44,080 bases of DNA, taken from assembly GCA_903899015.1 (NCBI GenBank), contig CAIUHP010000086.1:1-44080 (forward strand). Reading direction: 5' to 3'. Within the stretch, counting starts at the first letter, position 1. Every line of letters starts with the position of its first letter. Under the pieces are notes generated by a model. It was given only the letters and a program-made list of their open reading frames with translations. It was not told the DNA's origin and ran no database searches. The stretch comes from an uncultured Armatimonadota bacterium. GTDB lineage: Bacteria > Armatimonadota > Fimbriimonadia > Fimbriimonadales > Fimbriimonadaceae. The position numbers and the translations under genes were made by a program. Below are positions 1-7,775 of this stretch, piece by piece.

Positions 1-50
1 AGAACTCCGGTAACATCGACCACAAGAACCAACCGACAGGCATGCGAAAA

Positions 51-138
51 ATGATCAGTTTGGACAGTTAGAGTGATCACTTTGGAGCGGCAGAGTGATC
101 ACTTTGCGCCGGTAGGGTGATCACTTTCAGCGGAATGC
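51..138. mobile_element. IS21-family-like element end (four 22-bp repeats)
   Basis: Four units of exactly 22 bp start at 51, 73, 95 and 117. The last three begin with the palindrome GTGATCAC followed by TTT; the first is degenerate (ATGATCAG). Tandem copies of a GATCACTTT-type repeat are, from what I know, typical of the transposase-binding ends of IS21-family (istA/istB) elements. No transposase is visible; it would lie before base 1. A short frame open from base 3 to about 71 could be the tail of an element gene but is too short to assign. It could also be a degenerate remnant. Confidence 0.55.
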
Positions 139-346
139 GCATTAGGGCGGATGCGGCAATAGTCAACTATCTAAGGTATTCGCTTCTTATCATCCCGAGG
201 TGCATCAACACTCAGCACTTCAGATGATTCTTAAACAGCCGAGTCTGTCATGGCTGTCACTATTTATTTACTTTTTCTCTTATATTTTCAGATATATCGG
301 ATCGTGAAGGCGGATACGTCTGGCGCAACTTTCAGGATACTCCTAC
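139..346. other. Intergenic stretch between IS-like end and rplE terminator
   Basis: I see no gene here. It is AT-richer than its surroundings, with a pyrimidine-rich run near 262-290, and separates the repeat cluster from the ribosomal operon terminator. Its junction with the element end should hold any target-site duplication, but I cannot identify one with only one end in view. Confidence 0.5.
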
Positions 347-377
347 AAAAAAAGGGACCACCTTAACGGTGATCCCT
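347..377 (-). terminator. Rho-independent terminator after rplE
   Basis: On the minus strand a 10-bp stem (arms 368-377 and 353-362, one G-U pair, 5-nt loop) is followed by seven T (347-353). It lies 23 nt after the rplE stop and is the clearest terminator in the window. It marks the true 3' end of the ribosomal protein transcript, so the operon ends at rplE by design rather than being cut by the nearby IS-like end. Confidence 0.9.
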
Positions 378-399
378 GTCAATGCTTACGGTCCCTGGC

Positions 400-996
400 T
401 CACTTCTCGCGAAGTGGGAGGCCCATGGCCTTTAGGAAGACTCGGGCTTCCTGGTCGGTCTTGGCGGTGGTGCAGATGATGATGTCCATTCCGCGAATTC
501 GGTCGAATGTGTCGTACGGAATTTCAGGGAATACCAACTGCTCTTTCAAGCCGAGAGCGTAGTTGCCTCGACCGTCGAATGACTTAGGCGACAGACCTTG
601 GAAGTCTCGGATTCGGGGGAGAACAACCGTTGCGAGTTTGTCGAAGAAGTGGTACATCTGGTTGCCACGAAGGGTGACCTTACAACCAACTTCCATGCCT
701 TCTCGAAGTTTGAAGTTCGAGATAGCTTTCTTAGCCTTGGTGACGATTGGCTTCTGACCAGAAATCAGCGTCATGTCTCGAATCGAGTTTTCGAGGTTTT
801 TGTCGCCGTTCTTTTCTTTGCTGCCAGTTCCCATGTTGATGACAATCTTGTCCAACTTAGGTGCTTGCATGACGGACTTGTACTTAAACTCTTCTTGGAG
901 CTTAGGCAGAACCTCTGCTTTGTACTTCGCCTTAAGTCTTGGCTGAGGCAGGGTAACTGGGCCAGTTGCTTTTTCTTCTTTTTCTTTACGTGCCAT
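400..996 (-). CDS. rplE: 50S ribosomal protein L5
   Basis: L5 binds 5S rRNA and the central protuberance of the large subunit and contacts the P-site tRNA region. The protein is 198 residues against about 180 usual. The extra length is a charged N-terminal leader (residues 1-20, Lys/Glu-rich) before the family core beginning around [17 protein letters not shown]. Conserved segments include [22 protein letters not shown] and [13 protein letters not shown]. It is the last gene of the minus-strand cluster, 47 nt after rplX and followed directly by a terminator. Most bacteria continue here with rpsN, rpsH and rplF, which are absent. Confidence 0.97.
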   Translation of the reverse strand: MARKEKEEKATGPVTLPQPRLKAKYKAEVLPKLQEEFKYKSVMQAPKLDKIVINMGTGSKEKNGDKNLENSIRDMTLISGQKPIVTKAKKAISNFKLREGMEVGCKVTLRGNQMYHFFDKLATVVLPRIRDFQGLSPKSFDGRGNYALGLKEQLVFPEIPYDTFDRIRGMDIIICTTAKTDQEARVFLKAMGLPLREK

Positions 997-1043
997 TAAT
1001 TTTCCTTACAAGCGCCTGATTGCTGACCAGGCATCCGTAGCTA

Positions 1044-1460
1044 CTACTCAGATCGTGGTTCCATTACTGGAACGTCAATCAATTTCTCTCCGCTCTTCTT
1101 CGCATAGCGAACGAGCTTGCCATCTTCCTTTCGTCGACCGACTCGGGTTGGCTCATTGGTCTTAGGATCAAGAACCATCACGTTGCTGACGTGGATGGGT
1201 ACCGGAATCTTAATTCGAGCAGAACGCTCGCCTTGAGTCTTCGCCTTTCGGTGCTTGATTGCCGCATTCAAAGGCAGCGGCTGTTCTGGATTCTCTTCGT
1301 TCTCCTTGAGAACGATGACCTTCTGCTCCTTAGGAGAAACAGCGGCTACGAATCCAATCTCGCCCTTGTCCTTACCGGAGATGATGACAACACGATCTCC
1401 CTTTCGGACTTTCAGCTTGATGTGAGTTGCCTTTTGTTTTAGTTCAGCCTTTGTTGGCAT
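1044..1460 (-). CDS. rplX: 50S ribosomal protein L24
   Basis: L24 is an early assembly protein of the large subunit and lies near the exit tunnel. The KOW motif is seen as KVRKGDRVVIISGKDKGEIG at about residues 17-36. At 138 residues it is longer than the usual 103-110. The extra part includes a Glu/Pro-rich insert after the KOW motif and a C-terminal tail. Its ATG overlaps the rplN stop by one base (TAATG), which argues for translational coupling. Arginines near the C terminus are mostly CGA. Confidence 0.96.
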   Translation of the reverse strand: MPTKAELKQKATHIKLKVRKGDRVVIISGKDKGEIGFVAAVSPKEQKVIVLKENEENPEQPLPLNAAIKHRKAKTQGERSARIKIPVPIHVSNVMVLDPKTNEPTRVGRRKEDGKLVRYAKKSGEKLIDVPVMEPRSE

Positions 1461-1831
1461 TAGAGGGCCTCCGGTGCAAGCGATACGATCTTCATGAAAT
1501 TCTTGTCTCGCAATTCACGAGCCACTGGCCCGAAGATGCGTGTGCCGCGTGGTTCGGAGTTCGCTGGGTTAATAACGACGCAAGCGTTGTCATCAAATCG
1601 CAAGGTGGAACCATCGGTTCGTCGTACGGCTCGCTTGGTGCGGACGATAACGGCCTTGATGACGTCTCCCTTCTTAACGGGCATGTTTGGGGTAGCGACC
1701 TTGACGGCTGCGACAATAACATCACCAATACCGCCGTAGCGGGGCTGGGATCCCTTCAGGACGCGAATACACATTACTTCGCGAGCTCCTGAATTGTCGG
1801 CTACTTTAAGCCTTGTAAACTGCTGAATCAT
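1460..1831 (-). CDS. rplN: 50S ribosomal protein L14
   Basis: L14 sits at the subunit interface and binds 23S rRNA. The 123-residue protein has the family start [19 protein letters not shown] and the conserved [15 protein letters not shown] and [14 protein letters not shown] segments, at normal length. AAGGA lies just before its ATG. The 119-nt spacer to rpsQ upstream carries three hairpins, which is unusual inside this otherwise tight operon. It is coupled to rplX by a TAATG overlap. Confidence 0.97.
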   Translation of the reverse strand: MIQQFTRLKVADNSGAREVMCIRVLKGSQPRYGGIGDVIVAAVKVATPNMPVKKGDVIKAVIVRTKRAVRRTDGSTLRFDDNACVVINPANSEPRGTRIFGPVARELRDKNFMKIVSLAPEAL

Positions 1832-1861
1832 TTTCTTATTCCTTCTTTATTCAGAGGCCAT

Positions 1862-1942
1862 TCCGGTGTTCCGGAGGAGGCTTGACATACGTTTGAGGCA
1901 AAGCGTGCTTTGCCTCAAACGCGTCGGCAGGACAAGCCTGCC
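1862..1942 (-). repeat. Cluster of three hairpins between rpsQ and rplN
   Basis: In mRNA order: a 6-bp stem with 5-nt loop (arms 1937-1942 and 1926-1931); a perfect palindrome of 32 nt (1890-1921, 15-bp arms around a 2-nt centre); and a 5-bp TCCGG/CCGGA stem (1862-1866 and 1871-1875). None has a following T tract, so they are not classic terminators. They could be a REP-like mobile palindrome, an RNase processing or stabilising site, or a regulatory structure for L14 translation. Confidence 0.75.
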
Positions 1943-1950
1943 TTTACGTA

Positions 1951-2256
1951 TTACTTGACCTTTTCGAGGATTTGGGTAACGCGCCAGCACTTATCTCGGC
2001 TGATGGGTCGCGTTTCCATAATCTCAACTCGGTCTCCCTCGTCGCATCCAATGATGTCGTGGGCCTTGAACTTCTTGGTTCGAAGAACAACCTTTCCGTA
2101 GAGAGGGTGCTGAACACGTCGCTCGATCTTTACAACGACCGTCTTCTCCATTTTATTGGAGACGACGATTCCTTGTCGAACCTTACGAGTGCCTCTTTCT
2201 TCCTGAACCGTTGCGTCTGGCGTGACTTCTACGGCCGCTGCTTTCTTAGTTGCCAT
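1951..2256 (-). CDS. rpsQ: 30S ribosomal protein S17
   Basis: S17 is a primary 16S rRNA-binding protein of the small subunit. The OB-fold core ([19 protein letters not shown], then [15 protein letters not shown] and [20 protein letters not shown]) is standard. The 101-residue protein carries an additional N-terminal segment of about 22 residues rich in Lys, Ala, Thr and Glu. It overlaps rpmC by one base and is followed by the hairpin-containing spacer before rplN. Confidence 0.96.
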   Translation of the reverse strand: MATKKAAAVEVTPDATVQEERGTRKVRQGIVVSNKMEKTVVVKIERRVQHPLYGKVVLRTKKFKAHDIIGCDEGDRVEIMETRPISRDKCWRVTQILEKVK

Positions 2257-2462
2257 TACGCGTTTCCTCGCTTCTTCTCGGCGATGAGAGTCATCATTCG
2301 AGCGATGTTATGTCGTCGAATTTTGACGCTTGCCGTATCGGTAATCCGTCGGAAGACGAGATCTCGTCGAGCCTTATAAAGGTTCGCTCGCTCTTCACGT
2401 ACCATCGCTTCTAGCTCAGGCACGCTCTTCTCTCGGAGGTCTGATGTTTTAGTATCCTTCAT
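2256..2462 (-). CDS. rpmC: 50S ribosomal protein L29
   Basis: L29 is a small helical protein near the tunnel exit, part of the docking site for exported-chain factors. The 68-residue sequence has the expected two-helix pattern: [20 protein letters not shown], then [20 protein letters not shown], ending in a basic [17 protein letters not shown] helix. It lies 7 nt after rplP and overlaps rpsQ by one base. Confidence 0.95.
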   Translation of the reverse strand: MKDTKTSDLREKSVPELEAMVREERANLYKARRDLVFRRITDTASVKIRRHNIARMMTLIAEKKRGNA

Positions 2463-2469
2463 TTATTTG

Positions 2470-2958
2470 CTAATCCTGAGCGCTCTCTAGCGCGGTCTCA
2501 ACTGTCGGTTCCTCATCTGATTTGCCAATCAAAGCAGCTTCTGCTTCGAGTTGGGCCTTCGTGACGAACTTACATCGGATTGGCAACTTGAAGATAGCAA
2601 GTCTCATAGCTTCCTTCGCGACGTCCATAGCAACTCCGTCCATTTCAAATAGGACTCGGCCTGGCTTGACGACGGCTACCCAGCCTTCAACAGGAGCTTT
2701 ACCCTTACCCATACGGGTTTCGAGAGGCTTCTTTGTATAGGACTTATCTGGGAAGATGCGAATCCAAACTTTTCCACCACGCTTGATGTGGCGGGTCATG
2801 GCGATACGAGCGGCTTCGATCTGGCGTGAAGTGATCCACGCTGGCTCTTGCGCGACGATCGCGAATTCGCCGAAGGAAACTCGGTTACCCTGAGTTGCCT
2901 TACCCTTCATGCGTCCGCGGTGCATCTTACGATGCTTAACTCGCTTTGGCATTAACAT
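2470..2958 (-). CDS. rplP: 50S ribosomal protein L16
   Basis: L16 contacts the A-site tRNA elbow and is a late assembly protein. The start [11 protein letters not shown] matches the common MLMP start of the family, and its ATG overlaps the rpsC stop as TAATG. Core motifs include [29 protein letters not shown] and [19 protein letters not shown]. At 162 residues it exceeds the usual 137-145 because of an acidic C-terminal tail of about 22 residues, similar in style to the tails of L22 and S3 here. Confidence 0.97.
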   Translation of the reverse strand: MLMPKRVKHRKMHRGRMKGKATQGNRVSFGEFAIVAQEPAWITSRQIEAARIAMTRHIKRGGKVWIRIFPDKSYTKKPLETRMGKGKAPVEGWVAVVKPGRVLFEMDGVAMDVAKEAMRLAIFKLPIRCKFVTKAQLEAEAALIGKSDEEPTVETALESAQD

Positions 2959-3743
2959 TACGCTTCACCTCCGGGCTGAGCTGCTGGAGCAGGTGCAGGA
3001 GTCTGAGTCGAAGCGAATGCCTGAGCGGCTGCTTCGTCTCGTTGACCTCGACCACGTCTAGGAGCCTGTACCTGAGGCTCAAGATCTCGAAGTCTGCGCT
3101 CCGGAAGAACTTCGCCCTTGTAGATCCAAACTTTGCATCCAACCGAACCGTAAACGGTATGGGCAGTTGCCTGGCCATAGTCGATGTCGGCGCGAATGGT
3201 GTGAAGAGGAATCTTGCCGATCTTGTCGCCTTCTCGTCGAGCGATTTCAGAACCACCCAATCGACCGGAAACTTGAATCTTGATACCTCGTCCGTTCATT
3301 CGCATGACACGGGTCATTGCTTGGCGCATCGCACGTCGGTGGCTAATTCGCTTCTCAAGCTGTTGGCAAACGTTCTCTGCAACGAGCTGAGCGTCAAGCT
3401 CAGGCTGTCGAACTTCAGTTACGTTTACTTGAACAACCATCGTCTTGTCCTTCGCTCTAACCATTCGGTTCAGAGTGTCGGTCAATTCGTCGATTCCCTT
3501 ACCACCTCGGCCAATGATTGCGCCGGGTCGTGCGGTGAAGATAGTAACCTTGACTCGGTTAGCTGCGCGCTCAATTTCTACGCGGCTAACGTTGCCGAGG
3601 CCCGTTCGCTTCTTAATAAATACTCGAATCTCGTGGTCCTGGAGAAGTGCGTTACCGTATCCCTTCTTTCCGTAATACCACTGGCTGTCGAAGCCACGGA
3701 TGACCCCGACGCGAAAGCCTACTGGATGAATCTTCTGACCCAA
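2958..3743 (-). CDS. rpsC: 30S ribosomal protein S3
   Basis: S3 lies at the mRNA entry channel and contributes to mRNA unwinding. Recognised by [20 protein letters not shown], the KH-domain segment [17 protein letters not shown] (about residues 70-86) and the C-terminal domain [20 protein letters not shown]. The 261-residue protein ends in a low-complexity tail rich in Arg, Gly, Gln, Ala and Pro (about residues 225-261). It follows rplV by 2 nt. Arg codons in the tail include several CGA and AGA. Confidence 0.97.
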   Translation of the reverse strand: MGQKIHPVGFRVGVIRGFDSQWYYGKKGYGNALLQDHEIRVFIKKRTGLGNVSRVEIERAANRVKVTIFTARPGAIIGRGGKGIDELTDTLNRMVRAKDKTMVVQVNVTEVRQPELDAQLVAENVCQQLEKRISHRRAMRQAMTRVMRMNGRGIKIQVSGRLGGSEIARREGDKIGKIPLHTIRADIDYGQATAHTVYGSVGCKVWIYKGEVLPERRLRDLEPQVQAPRRGRGQRDEAAAQAFASTQTPAPAPAAQPGGEA

Positions 3744-3745
3744 AG

Positions 3746-4333
3746 TTACTCCGCTCCTTTTTCGTCTGTGCTAACTTCGCTAGCTGCAGACTCATTAGTT
3801 GGGGCCTCAACGGCCGTTTCAATTGTCGAACTTGTTTCCGTCTCAGTAGCGGCGGCTTCGGTTGAAACCTCTTCCACTTCCACAACAGGAGCTTCCACTA
3901 CTGCAGCAGCGGCTACGGCCTTCTTCTTGCCCTTTACAGGTGCACTGAATGTCGGTCGTGGCTTGGCTTTCGTGCCGTGTGGCTTAACCGGTGCCGGTGC
4001 TTCGTAATCCTCAACAACTACCGTGATGTGGCTAGTCTTCTTGATGATTCGATTGCCTCGACCCATGGCTCGAGCCTGCATTCTCTTCAAGCGGGGTCCT
4101 TCATCAACTGTGATCGCAGCGATCTTCAGCTGATCTGGCGACAGGTTATGATTCTCCTGTGCGTTTGCTATAGCGGACACCAAAACTTGGTGAAGAGCTT
4201 GAGCGCCCTTGCTTGTGTGATATCTGAGCAGACTAACCGTGTGCGCAGCAGATTTACCACGGACTTCGTCCGCGATGATCCGCACTTTTCGCGGCTGCAC
4301 TCTTACATATTTTGCGATTGCTTTTACTTCCAT
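3746..4333 (-). CDS. rplV: 50S ribosomal protein L22 with long acidic C-terminal tail
   Basis: L22 lines the peptide exit tunnel. The core (MEVKAIAKYVRVQPRKVRII to RIIKKTSHITVVVEDYE) is about 110 residues. It is followed by a tail of about 85 residues: first Lys/Pro-rich, then rich in Ala, Val, Thr and Glu. I place the start at ATG 4333, preceded by GAGG at a 9-nt spacing, rather than the TTG at 4348. The tail makes the protein nearly twice the usual length. It is probably disordered and solvent exposed. Confidence 0.95.
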   Translation of the reverse strand: MEVKAIAKYVRVQPRKVRIIADEVRGKSAAHTVSLLRYHTSKGAQALHQVLVSAIANAQENHNLSPDQLKIAAITVDEGPRLKRMQARAMGRGNRIIKKTSHITVVVEDYEAPAPVKPHGTKAKPRPTFSAPVKGKKKAVAAAAVVEAPVVEVEEVSTEAAATETETSSTIETAVEAPTNESAASEVSTDEKGAE

Positions 4334-4399
4334 CGTCTGTTGCCTCAAGCGGTTGCCGCGAACACTCGCGCAAAGCCGCCTATTTTACCCTTAAGGGAC

Positions 4400-4687
4400 T
4401 TACCTTAGCTTCGTCCCCCTCTCGGCGAGACCACCAGCGTGGCCACGGAACATACGAGTAGGAGCAAACTCACCGAGTTTGTGCCCAATCATGTTCTCCG
4501 TTACAAAGACCGGAACGTGCTTGCGTCCGTCATGAACTGCAAACGTGTGTCCGACCATGTCGGGAAAGATGGTTGATCGGCGACTCCAAGTCTTAATGAG
4601 TCGCTTTTCACCCTTCATATTCAGATCGAGGACCTTCTTCATTAGATGGTCGTCGACAAAAAATCCTTTCTTTAAGCTTCTTGCCAT
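4400..4687 (-). CDS. rpsS: 30S ribosomal protein S19
   Basis: S19 sits in the small-subunit head and pairs with S13 near the A-site finger. The 95-residue protein has the family start [19 protein letters not shown], then [20 protein letters not shown] and [15 protein letters not shown]. Length is normal. There are 66 nt between its stop and the rplV ATG, and a 127-nt spacer with a long hairpin upstream of it after rplB. Confidence 0.97.
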   Translation of the reverse strand: MARSLKKGFFVDDHLMKKVLDLNMKGEKRLIKTWSRRSTIFPDMVGHTFAVHDGRKHVPVFVTENMIGHKLGEFAPTRMFRGHAGGLAERGTKLR

Positions 4688-4765
4688 TTTTTACTCCTGT
4701 GTTGCCCCAAAACCCATTCGAGTGGGCAGTGCACGCACCCAAGTAAGGCCGAAGTTGCTAACCGC

Positions 4766-4794
4766 TTGGACGCTCATTTGAATGAAGCGTCCAA
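4766..4794 (-). repeat. Long hairpin in the rplB-rpsS spacer
   Basis: Arms 4766-4774 and 4786-4794 pair over 9 bp (TTGGACGCT with AGCGTCCAA). The intervening bases continue the stem by four pairs (CATT with AATG) across a single bulged base. The hairpin lies just after the rplB stop and about 80 nt before rpsS. No T tract follows on either strand, so it is more likely a processing, stabilising or regulatory element than a terminator. Confidence 0.7.
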
Positions 4795-4814
4795 CGATTA
4801 ACAGACTTAGACGA

Positions 4815-5648
4815 CTACTTGGACTCCCTCCGACGAACAATGTACTTCTCGGTTCGCTTGTTGTGTCGCGTTTTCTGTCCGAGAGCCTTGTTGCCCCATC
4901 GGTCGACGGGACCTTTCTTTCTACCAATCGGTGACTTCGCTTCACCACCACCATGAGGGTGGTCGCGAGGACTCATTACGACGCCACGAACGTGTGGCTT
5001 GCGGCCGAGACCGCGGTTCTTACCAGCTTTACCGATCGATTCGTTCTCGTGCTCGGCATTTCCTACTTCGCCGATGGAGGCTCGGCAGGTGTTGTGAACC
5101 ATTCTCATTTCGCCACTTGGCAATCGAAGGGTGACATAGTTCCCTTCTTTAGCCATAACCTGAGCAGAAGCTCCGGCTGAGCGAACCATCTGACCACCCT
5201 TCTTAGGCTGCAGTTCAATGTTGTGAACCAGCGTACCAAGAGGAATGTTCTTCAACGGAAGCGCATTACCTGGAAGAATGTCAGCGCCTTCTCCGCTCTC
5301 CACGATCGTGCCAACGGCAAGATTCTTTGGAGCGAGGATATATCGCTTTTCACCATCAAGGTAGTGGAGGAGCGCAATTCGGCATGTTCGGTTTGGATCG
5401 TATTCAATTGCTACGACCTTTGCCTTTACCGAATCCTTCTCGCGCTTGAAATCGACCATTCGATACTTGGTCTTGTTTCCACCGCCACGATTCTTCGAGG
5501 TGAGACGACCGCTACTGTTTCGACCACCGGTATGAGGCTTTGCCGAAACAAGTGTCTTCTCCGGCTTACCTTTGGTAATTTCCGAGTAGGTCGCGCCAAT
5601 CATATGGCGTCGGCCTGGTGAGGTCGGTTTATACTGTCTTGTTGGCAT
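4815..5648 (-). CDS. rplB: 50S ribosomal protein L2
   Basis: L2 is a core large-subunit protein needed for subunit association and peptidyl-transfer activity. The 277-residue protein is of usual length. Motifs include [20 protein letters not shown] near residue 40 and the C-terminal region with [20 protein letters not shown] containing the conserved histidine of the family. It lies 1 nt after rplW. Several arginines are CGA. Confidence 0.98.
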   Translation of the reverse strand: MPTRQYKPTSPGRRHMIGATYSEITKGKPEKTLVSAKPHTGGRNSSGRLTSKNRGGGNKTKYRMVDFKREKDSVKAKVVAIEYDPNRTCRIALLHYLDGEKRYILAPKNLAVGTIVESGEGADILPGNALPLKNIPLGTLVHNIELQPKKGGQMVRSAGASAQVMAKEGNYVTLRLPSGEMRMVHNTCRASIGEVGNAEHENESIGKAGKNRGLGRKPHVRGVVMSPRDHPHGGGEAKSPIGRKKGPVDRWGNKALGQKTRHNKRTEKYIVRRRESK

Positions 5649-5649
5649 T

Positions 5650-5991
5650 TTAGACTCCGTAATCCTCGAGCATTTGGCCCTTAGCGAGCGTGATTACGGC
5701 CTTCTTTCGATTTGGCTCATATCCAACGCTTTTACCACGGCGTCGCTTCTTACCCAGAACTTTGATCGTTCGGACTGACTCGACACTAATGGTCTGATCT
5801 TTCTTTTTGCCTTCGTTGTAGATCGACTCAATCGCTTGCTTGATTTCAATCTTGTTAGCGGTTGTTGAAACTTCAAAGGTGTACTTTCGAACGAGGTCGT
5901 CCTCGTTCTTGATCCGTGGGTCGCCATACGAAAGGGCTACTGCCTTTTCCGTAATATGCGGTCGGACGATGATATCGTATGGGTTCTTCAC
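5650..5991 (-). CDS. rplW: 50S ribosomal protein L23
   Basis: L23 at the tunnel exit is the docking point of trigger factor and SRP. The 113-residue protein shows the family pattern: [36 protein letters not shown], then the basic loop [19 protein letters not shown] and a C-terminal VITLAKGQ. It overlaps rplD by 4 nt (ATGA), so translation is probably coupled. Confidence 0.96.
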   Translation of the reverse strand: MKNPYDIIVRPHITEKAVALSYGDPRIKNEDDLVRKYTFEVSTTANKIEIKQAIESIYNEGKKKDQTISVESVRTIKVLGKKRRRGKSVGYEPNRKKAVITLAKGQMLEDYGV

Positions 5992-6659
5992 TTAGCCCAG
6001 ACCTCCTCGATCTTGGTGAGGGCATCCTTAGCGATAACGATCTTCTGAGCAAGCAAAAGATCTCGAGTCGAGAAAACCGCAGTCTTCACGGCCTCGGCGC
6101 CACCGGCTGAAGATGACGGAGCAGTTCGCACCGTTACGTTCGGCAGGTTTCGGAAGCACTTATGAGTGATGGTGTCGTACTCTGGAAGCACAACGAGCAC
6201 ACGGCGCTGATTGGCTAGGCCTAAAGCAGCTAGCATCGCGGTCGCATCCTTCGTCTTTGGCTCTGCAAATACGATTGAATCGACAATGCTTACATTGCCT
6301 GCTTCAACCTGAGCTGCAAATGCTCCGAGAATAGCTGCTCGTCGCTCTTTCTTGTTGATCTTCTTCTCATATCCACGTGGCTTAACGGCAAGAGCCATAC
6401 CACCATGGGTGTAATGAGGAGCGCTGATCGTACCTTGACGAGCGTTACCAGTCTTCTTCTGCTTGTACGGCTTTCGGCCACCACCACGGACTTCGGATCG
6501 AGTCTTTGCAGACTGAGTTCCTTGTCGTTTGTTGGCTTCTTCCGCAACAACTGCTCGGTGAGCGGTTACGTGACTGACCTTAGCGTCTGCGAGAGCTTTG
6601 CTCAGACTGTGGGTGCCGACATTCTTGCCGTCTTTACCTTGAATTTGTAGTTCTGACAT
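5988..6659 (-). CDS. rplD: 50S ribosomal protein L4
   Basis: L4 reaches into the exit tunnel and in some bacteria represses its own S10 operon. The 223-residue sequence contains the signature stretch RQGTQSAKTRSEVRGGGRKP followed by KQKKTGNARQG and the loop AVKPRGYEKKINKKERRAA. It starts 4 nt after the rplC stop and overlaps rplW. No S10-leader-like hairpin of the E. coli type was recognised upstream of the operon. Confidence 0.97.
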   Translation of the reverse strand: MSELQIQGKDGKNVGTHSLSKALADAKVSHVTAHRAVVAEEANKRQGTQSAKTRSEVRGGGRKPYKQKKTGNARQGTISAPHYTHGGMALAVKPRGYEKKINKKERRAAILGAFAAQVEAGNVSIVDSIVFAEPKTKDATAMLAALGLANQRRVLVVLPEYDTITHKCFRNLPNVTVRTAPSSSAGGAEAVKTAVFSTRDLLLAQKIVIAKDALTKIEEVWAK

Positions 6660-6663
6660 CGCT

Positions 6664-7290
6664 TTACCTCGCCACCTTCGTGATAACTACCTGGGCTCCG
6701 TTAGGACCAGGAACGCTGCCATCGATGAGGATGAGATTTCTCTCCGCGTCGATCTTTACGACCTTCAAGCCCTTTTGAGTGACCGTTGCGTCACCCATGT
6801 GACCCGGACCACGCTTGCCCTTGAAAACTCTTTGAGGACCGGTTGCACCGTTCGACAAAGGACGTCTGTGAGTCATATAACCGTGAGTCATATGCTGTCC
6901 CTTGAAGTGGTACCGCTTTACACCACCGGCGAAACCACGACCTTTACTGGTTCCAGTAACCGTGACCTTCTCACCTTCAGCGAAAATGTCGACGAGAATC
7001 TCTTGGCCAAGCGCCAAACCTTCCGTCGAGTCGATTCTAAATTCCTTAAGAGTCCGAAGATTTCGAGTCAAACCTGCTTTCTTGAGGTGACCAAACTTAG
7101 GGAAAGTGAGCTTGCTCTCTTTCGCTTCGCCATAGCCAACTTGAACTGCGGTGTAACCGTCAATTGCTTCCGACTTTAGTTGTGTAACGTATACCGGACC
7201 GGCTTGAACAACCGTAACCGGCACCATTTTGCCCTCGTCTGTAAAGACGTGGGTCATCCCAATTTTCGTGCCCAGAATTCCTGGCAACAT
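6664..7290 (-). CDS. rplC: 50S ribosomal protein L3
   Basis: L3 is an early-assembling large-subunit protein close to the peptidyl-transferase centre. The 208-residue protein starts MLPGILGTKIGMTHVFTDEG and contains VTGTSKGRGFAGGVKRYHFK, MTHGYMTHRRPLSNGA and the loop with KRGPGHMGDATVTQKGLKVV. The spacer to rpsJ upstream is 116 nt. An open frame in that spacer ends with TAA directly touching the rplC ATG; I do not call it a gene. Confidence 0.97.
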   Translation of the reverse strand: MLPGILGTKIGMTHVFTDEGKMVPVTVVQAGPVYVTQLKSEAIDGYTAVQVGYGEAKESKLTFPKFGHLKKAGLTRNLRTLKEFRIDSTEGLALGQEILVDIFAEGEKVTVTGTSKGRGFAGGVKRYHFKGQHMTHGYMTHRRPLSNGATGPQRVFKGKRGPGHMGDATVTQKGLKVVKIDAERNLILIDGSVPGPNGAQVVITKVAR

Positions 7291-7406
7291 TTATTTCACC
7301 TTCTTCGCTTCCACTGTGTTTGGATCGTTTACCGCGTTGCCCGCTTTGCCATCGGGACGCCGAATCCTCACCTTTGAAGCGCCAATTGTCGTTTCGAAGA
7401 GAACGC

Positions 7407-7718
7407 CTAGGCGCTCTTGATTTCGATATCTACGCCGCTGGGGAGATCGAGTCTCATCAACGCGTCGATTGTCTTATTAGTCGGCTCGAGAATATCGATG
7501 AGCCGGTTGTGGGTCCGAAGCTCAAAATGCTCCATGGACTCCTTGTCGATGTGCGGACCTCGGATAACACAGAACCGACGAATGTTCGTAGGTAGTGGTG
7601 TTGGACCTGCCACACGTGCTCCCGTTCGCTTTGCCGTATCCGTAATCTTTTCGGCCGATTGGTCGATGATTCGGTGGTCAAAAGCGCGGAGTCTGATTCT
7701 GACTTTTATTCCTGCCAT
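7407..7718 (-). CDS. rpsJ: 30S ribosomal protein S10
   Basis: S10 is a small-subunit head protein and in many bacteria also the NusE partner in antitermination complexes. The family start is [20 protein letters not shown], so the start is ATG 7718, giving 103 residues. A longer reading from 7748 runs through the tuf hairpin and is rejected. Conserved [20 protein letters not shown] and [13 protein letters not shown] are present. The hairpin after tuf ends only 17 nt before this start, and there is no room for a separate promoter between them. Confidence 0.96.
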   Translation of the reverse strand: MAGIKVRIRLRAFDHRIIDQSAEKITDTAKRTGARVAGPTPLPTNIRRFCVIRGPHIDKESMEHFELRTHNRLIDILEPTNKTIDALMRLDLPSGVDIEIKSA

Positions 7719-7735
7719 AGTTTGCTTTTCATGAA

Positions 7736-7763
7736 GAAGCCCCCGCACTTAGGCGGGGGCTTC
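7736..7763 (-). terminator. Hairpin between tuf and rpsJ, probable partial terminator
   Basis: Arms 7753-7763 and 7736-7746 give an 11-bp GC-rich stem with a 6-nt loop, 12 nt after the tuf stop. The downstream tail is only TTCAT, a poor U tract. Because rpsJ begins 17 nt later, full termination here would need another promoter inside tuf. Partial termination, RNase trimming or 3'-end protection of the tuf message is more likely. Confidence 0.7.
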
Positions 7764-7775
7764 TAATCTGTCCTC

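Noticed and set aside
2946-4007. 353-codon plus-strand frame opposite rpsC and rplV
   Set aside because: It is a shadow of two certain ribosomal protein genes on the other strand and of low-complexity composition.
7719-7748. Longer rpsJ reading starting at 7748
   Set aside because: It runs through the tuf hairpin and adds ten residues not seen in S10; the family start is ATG 7718.
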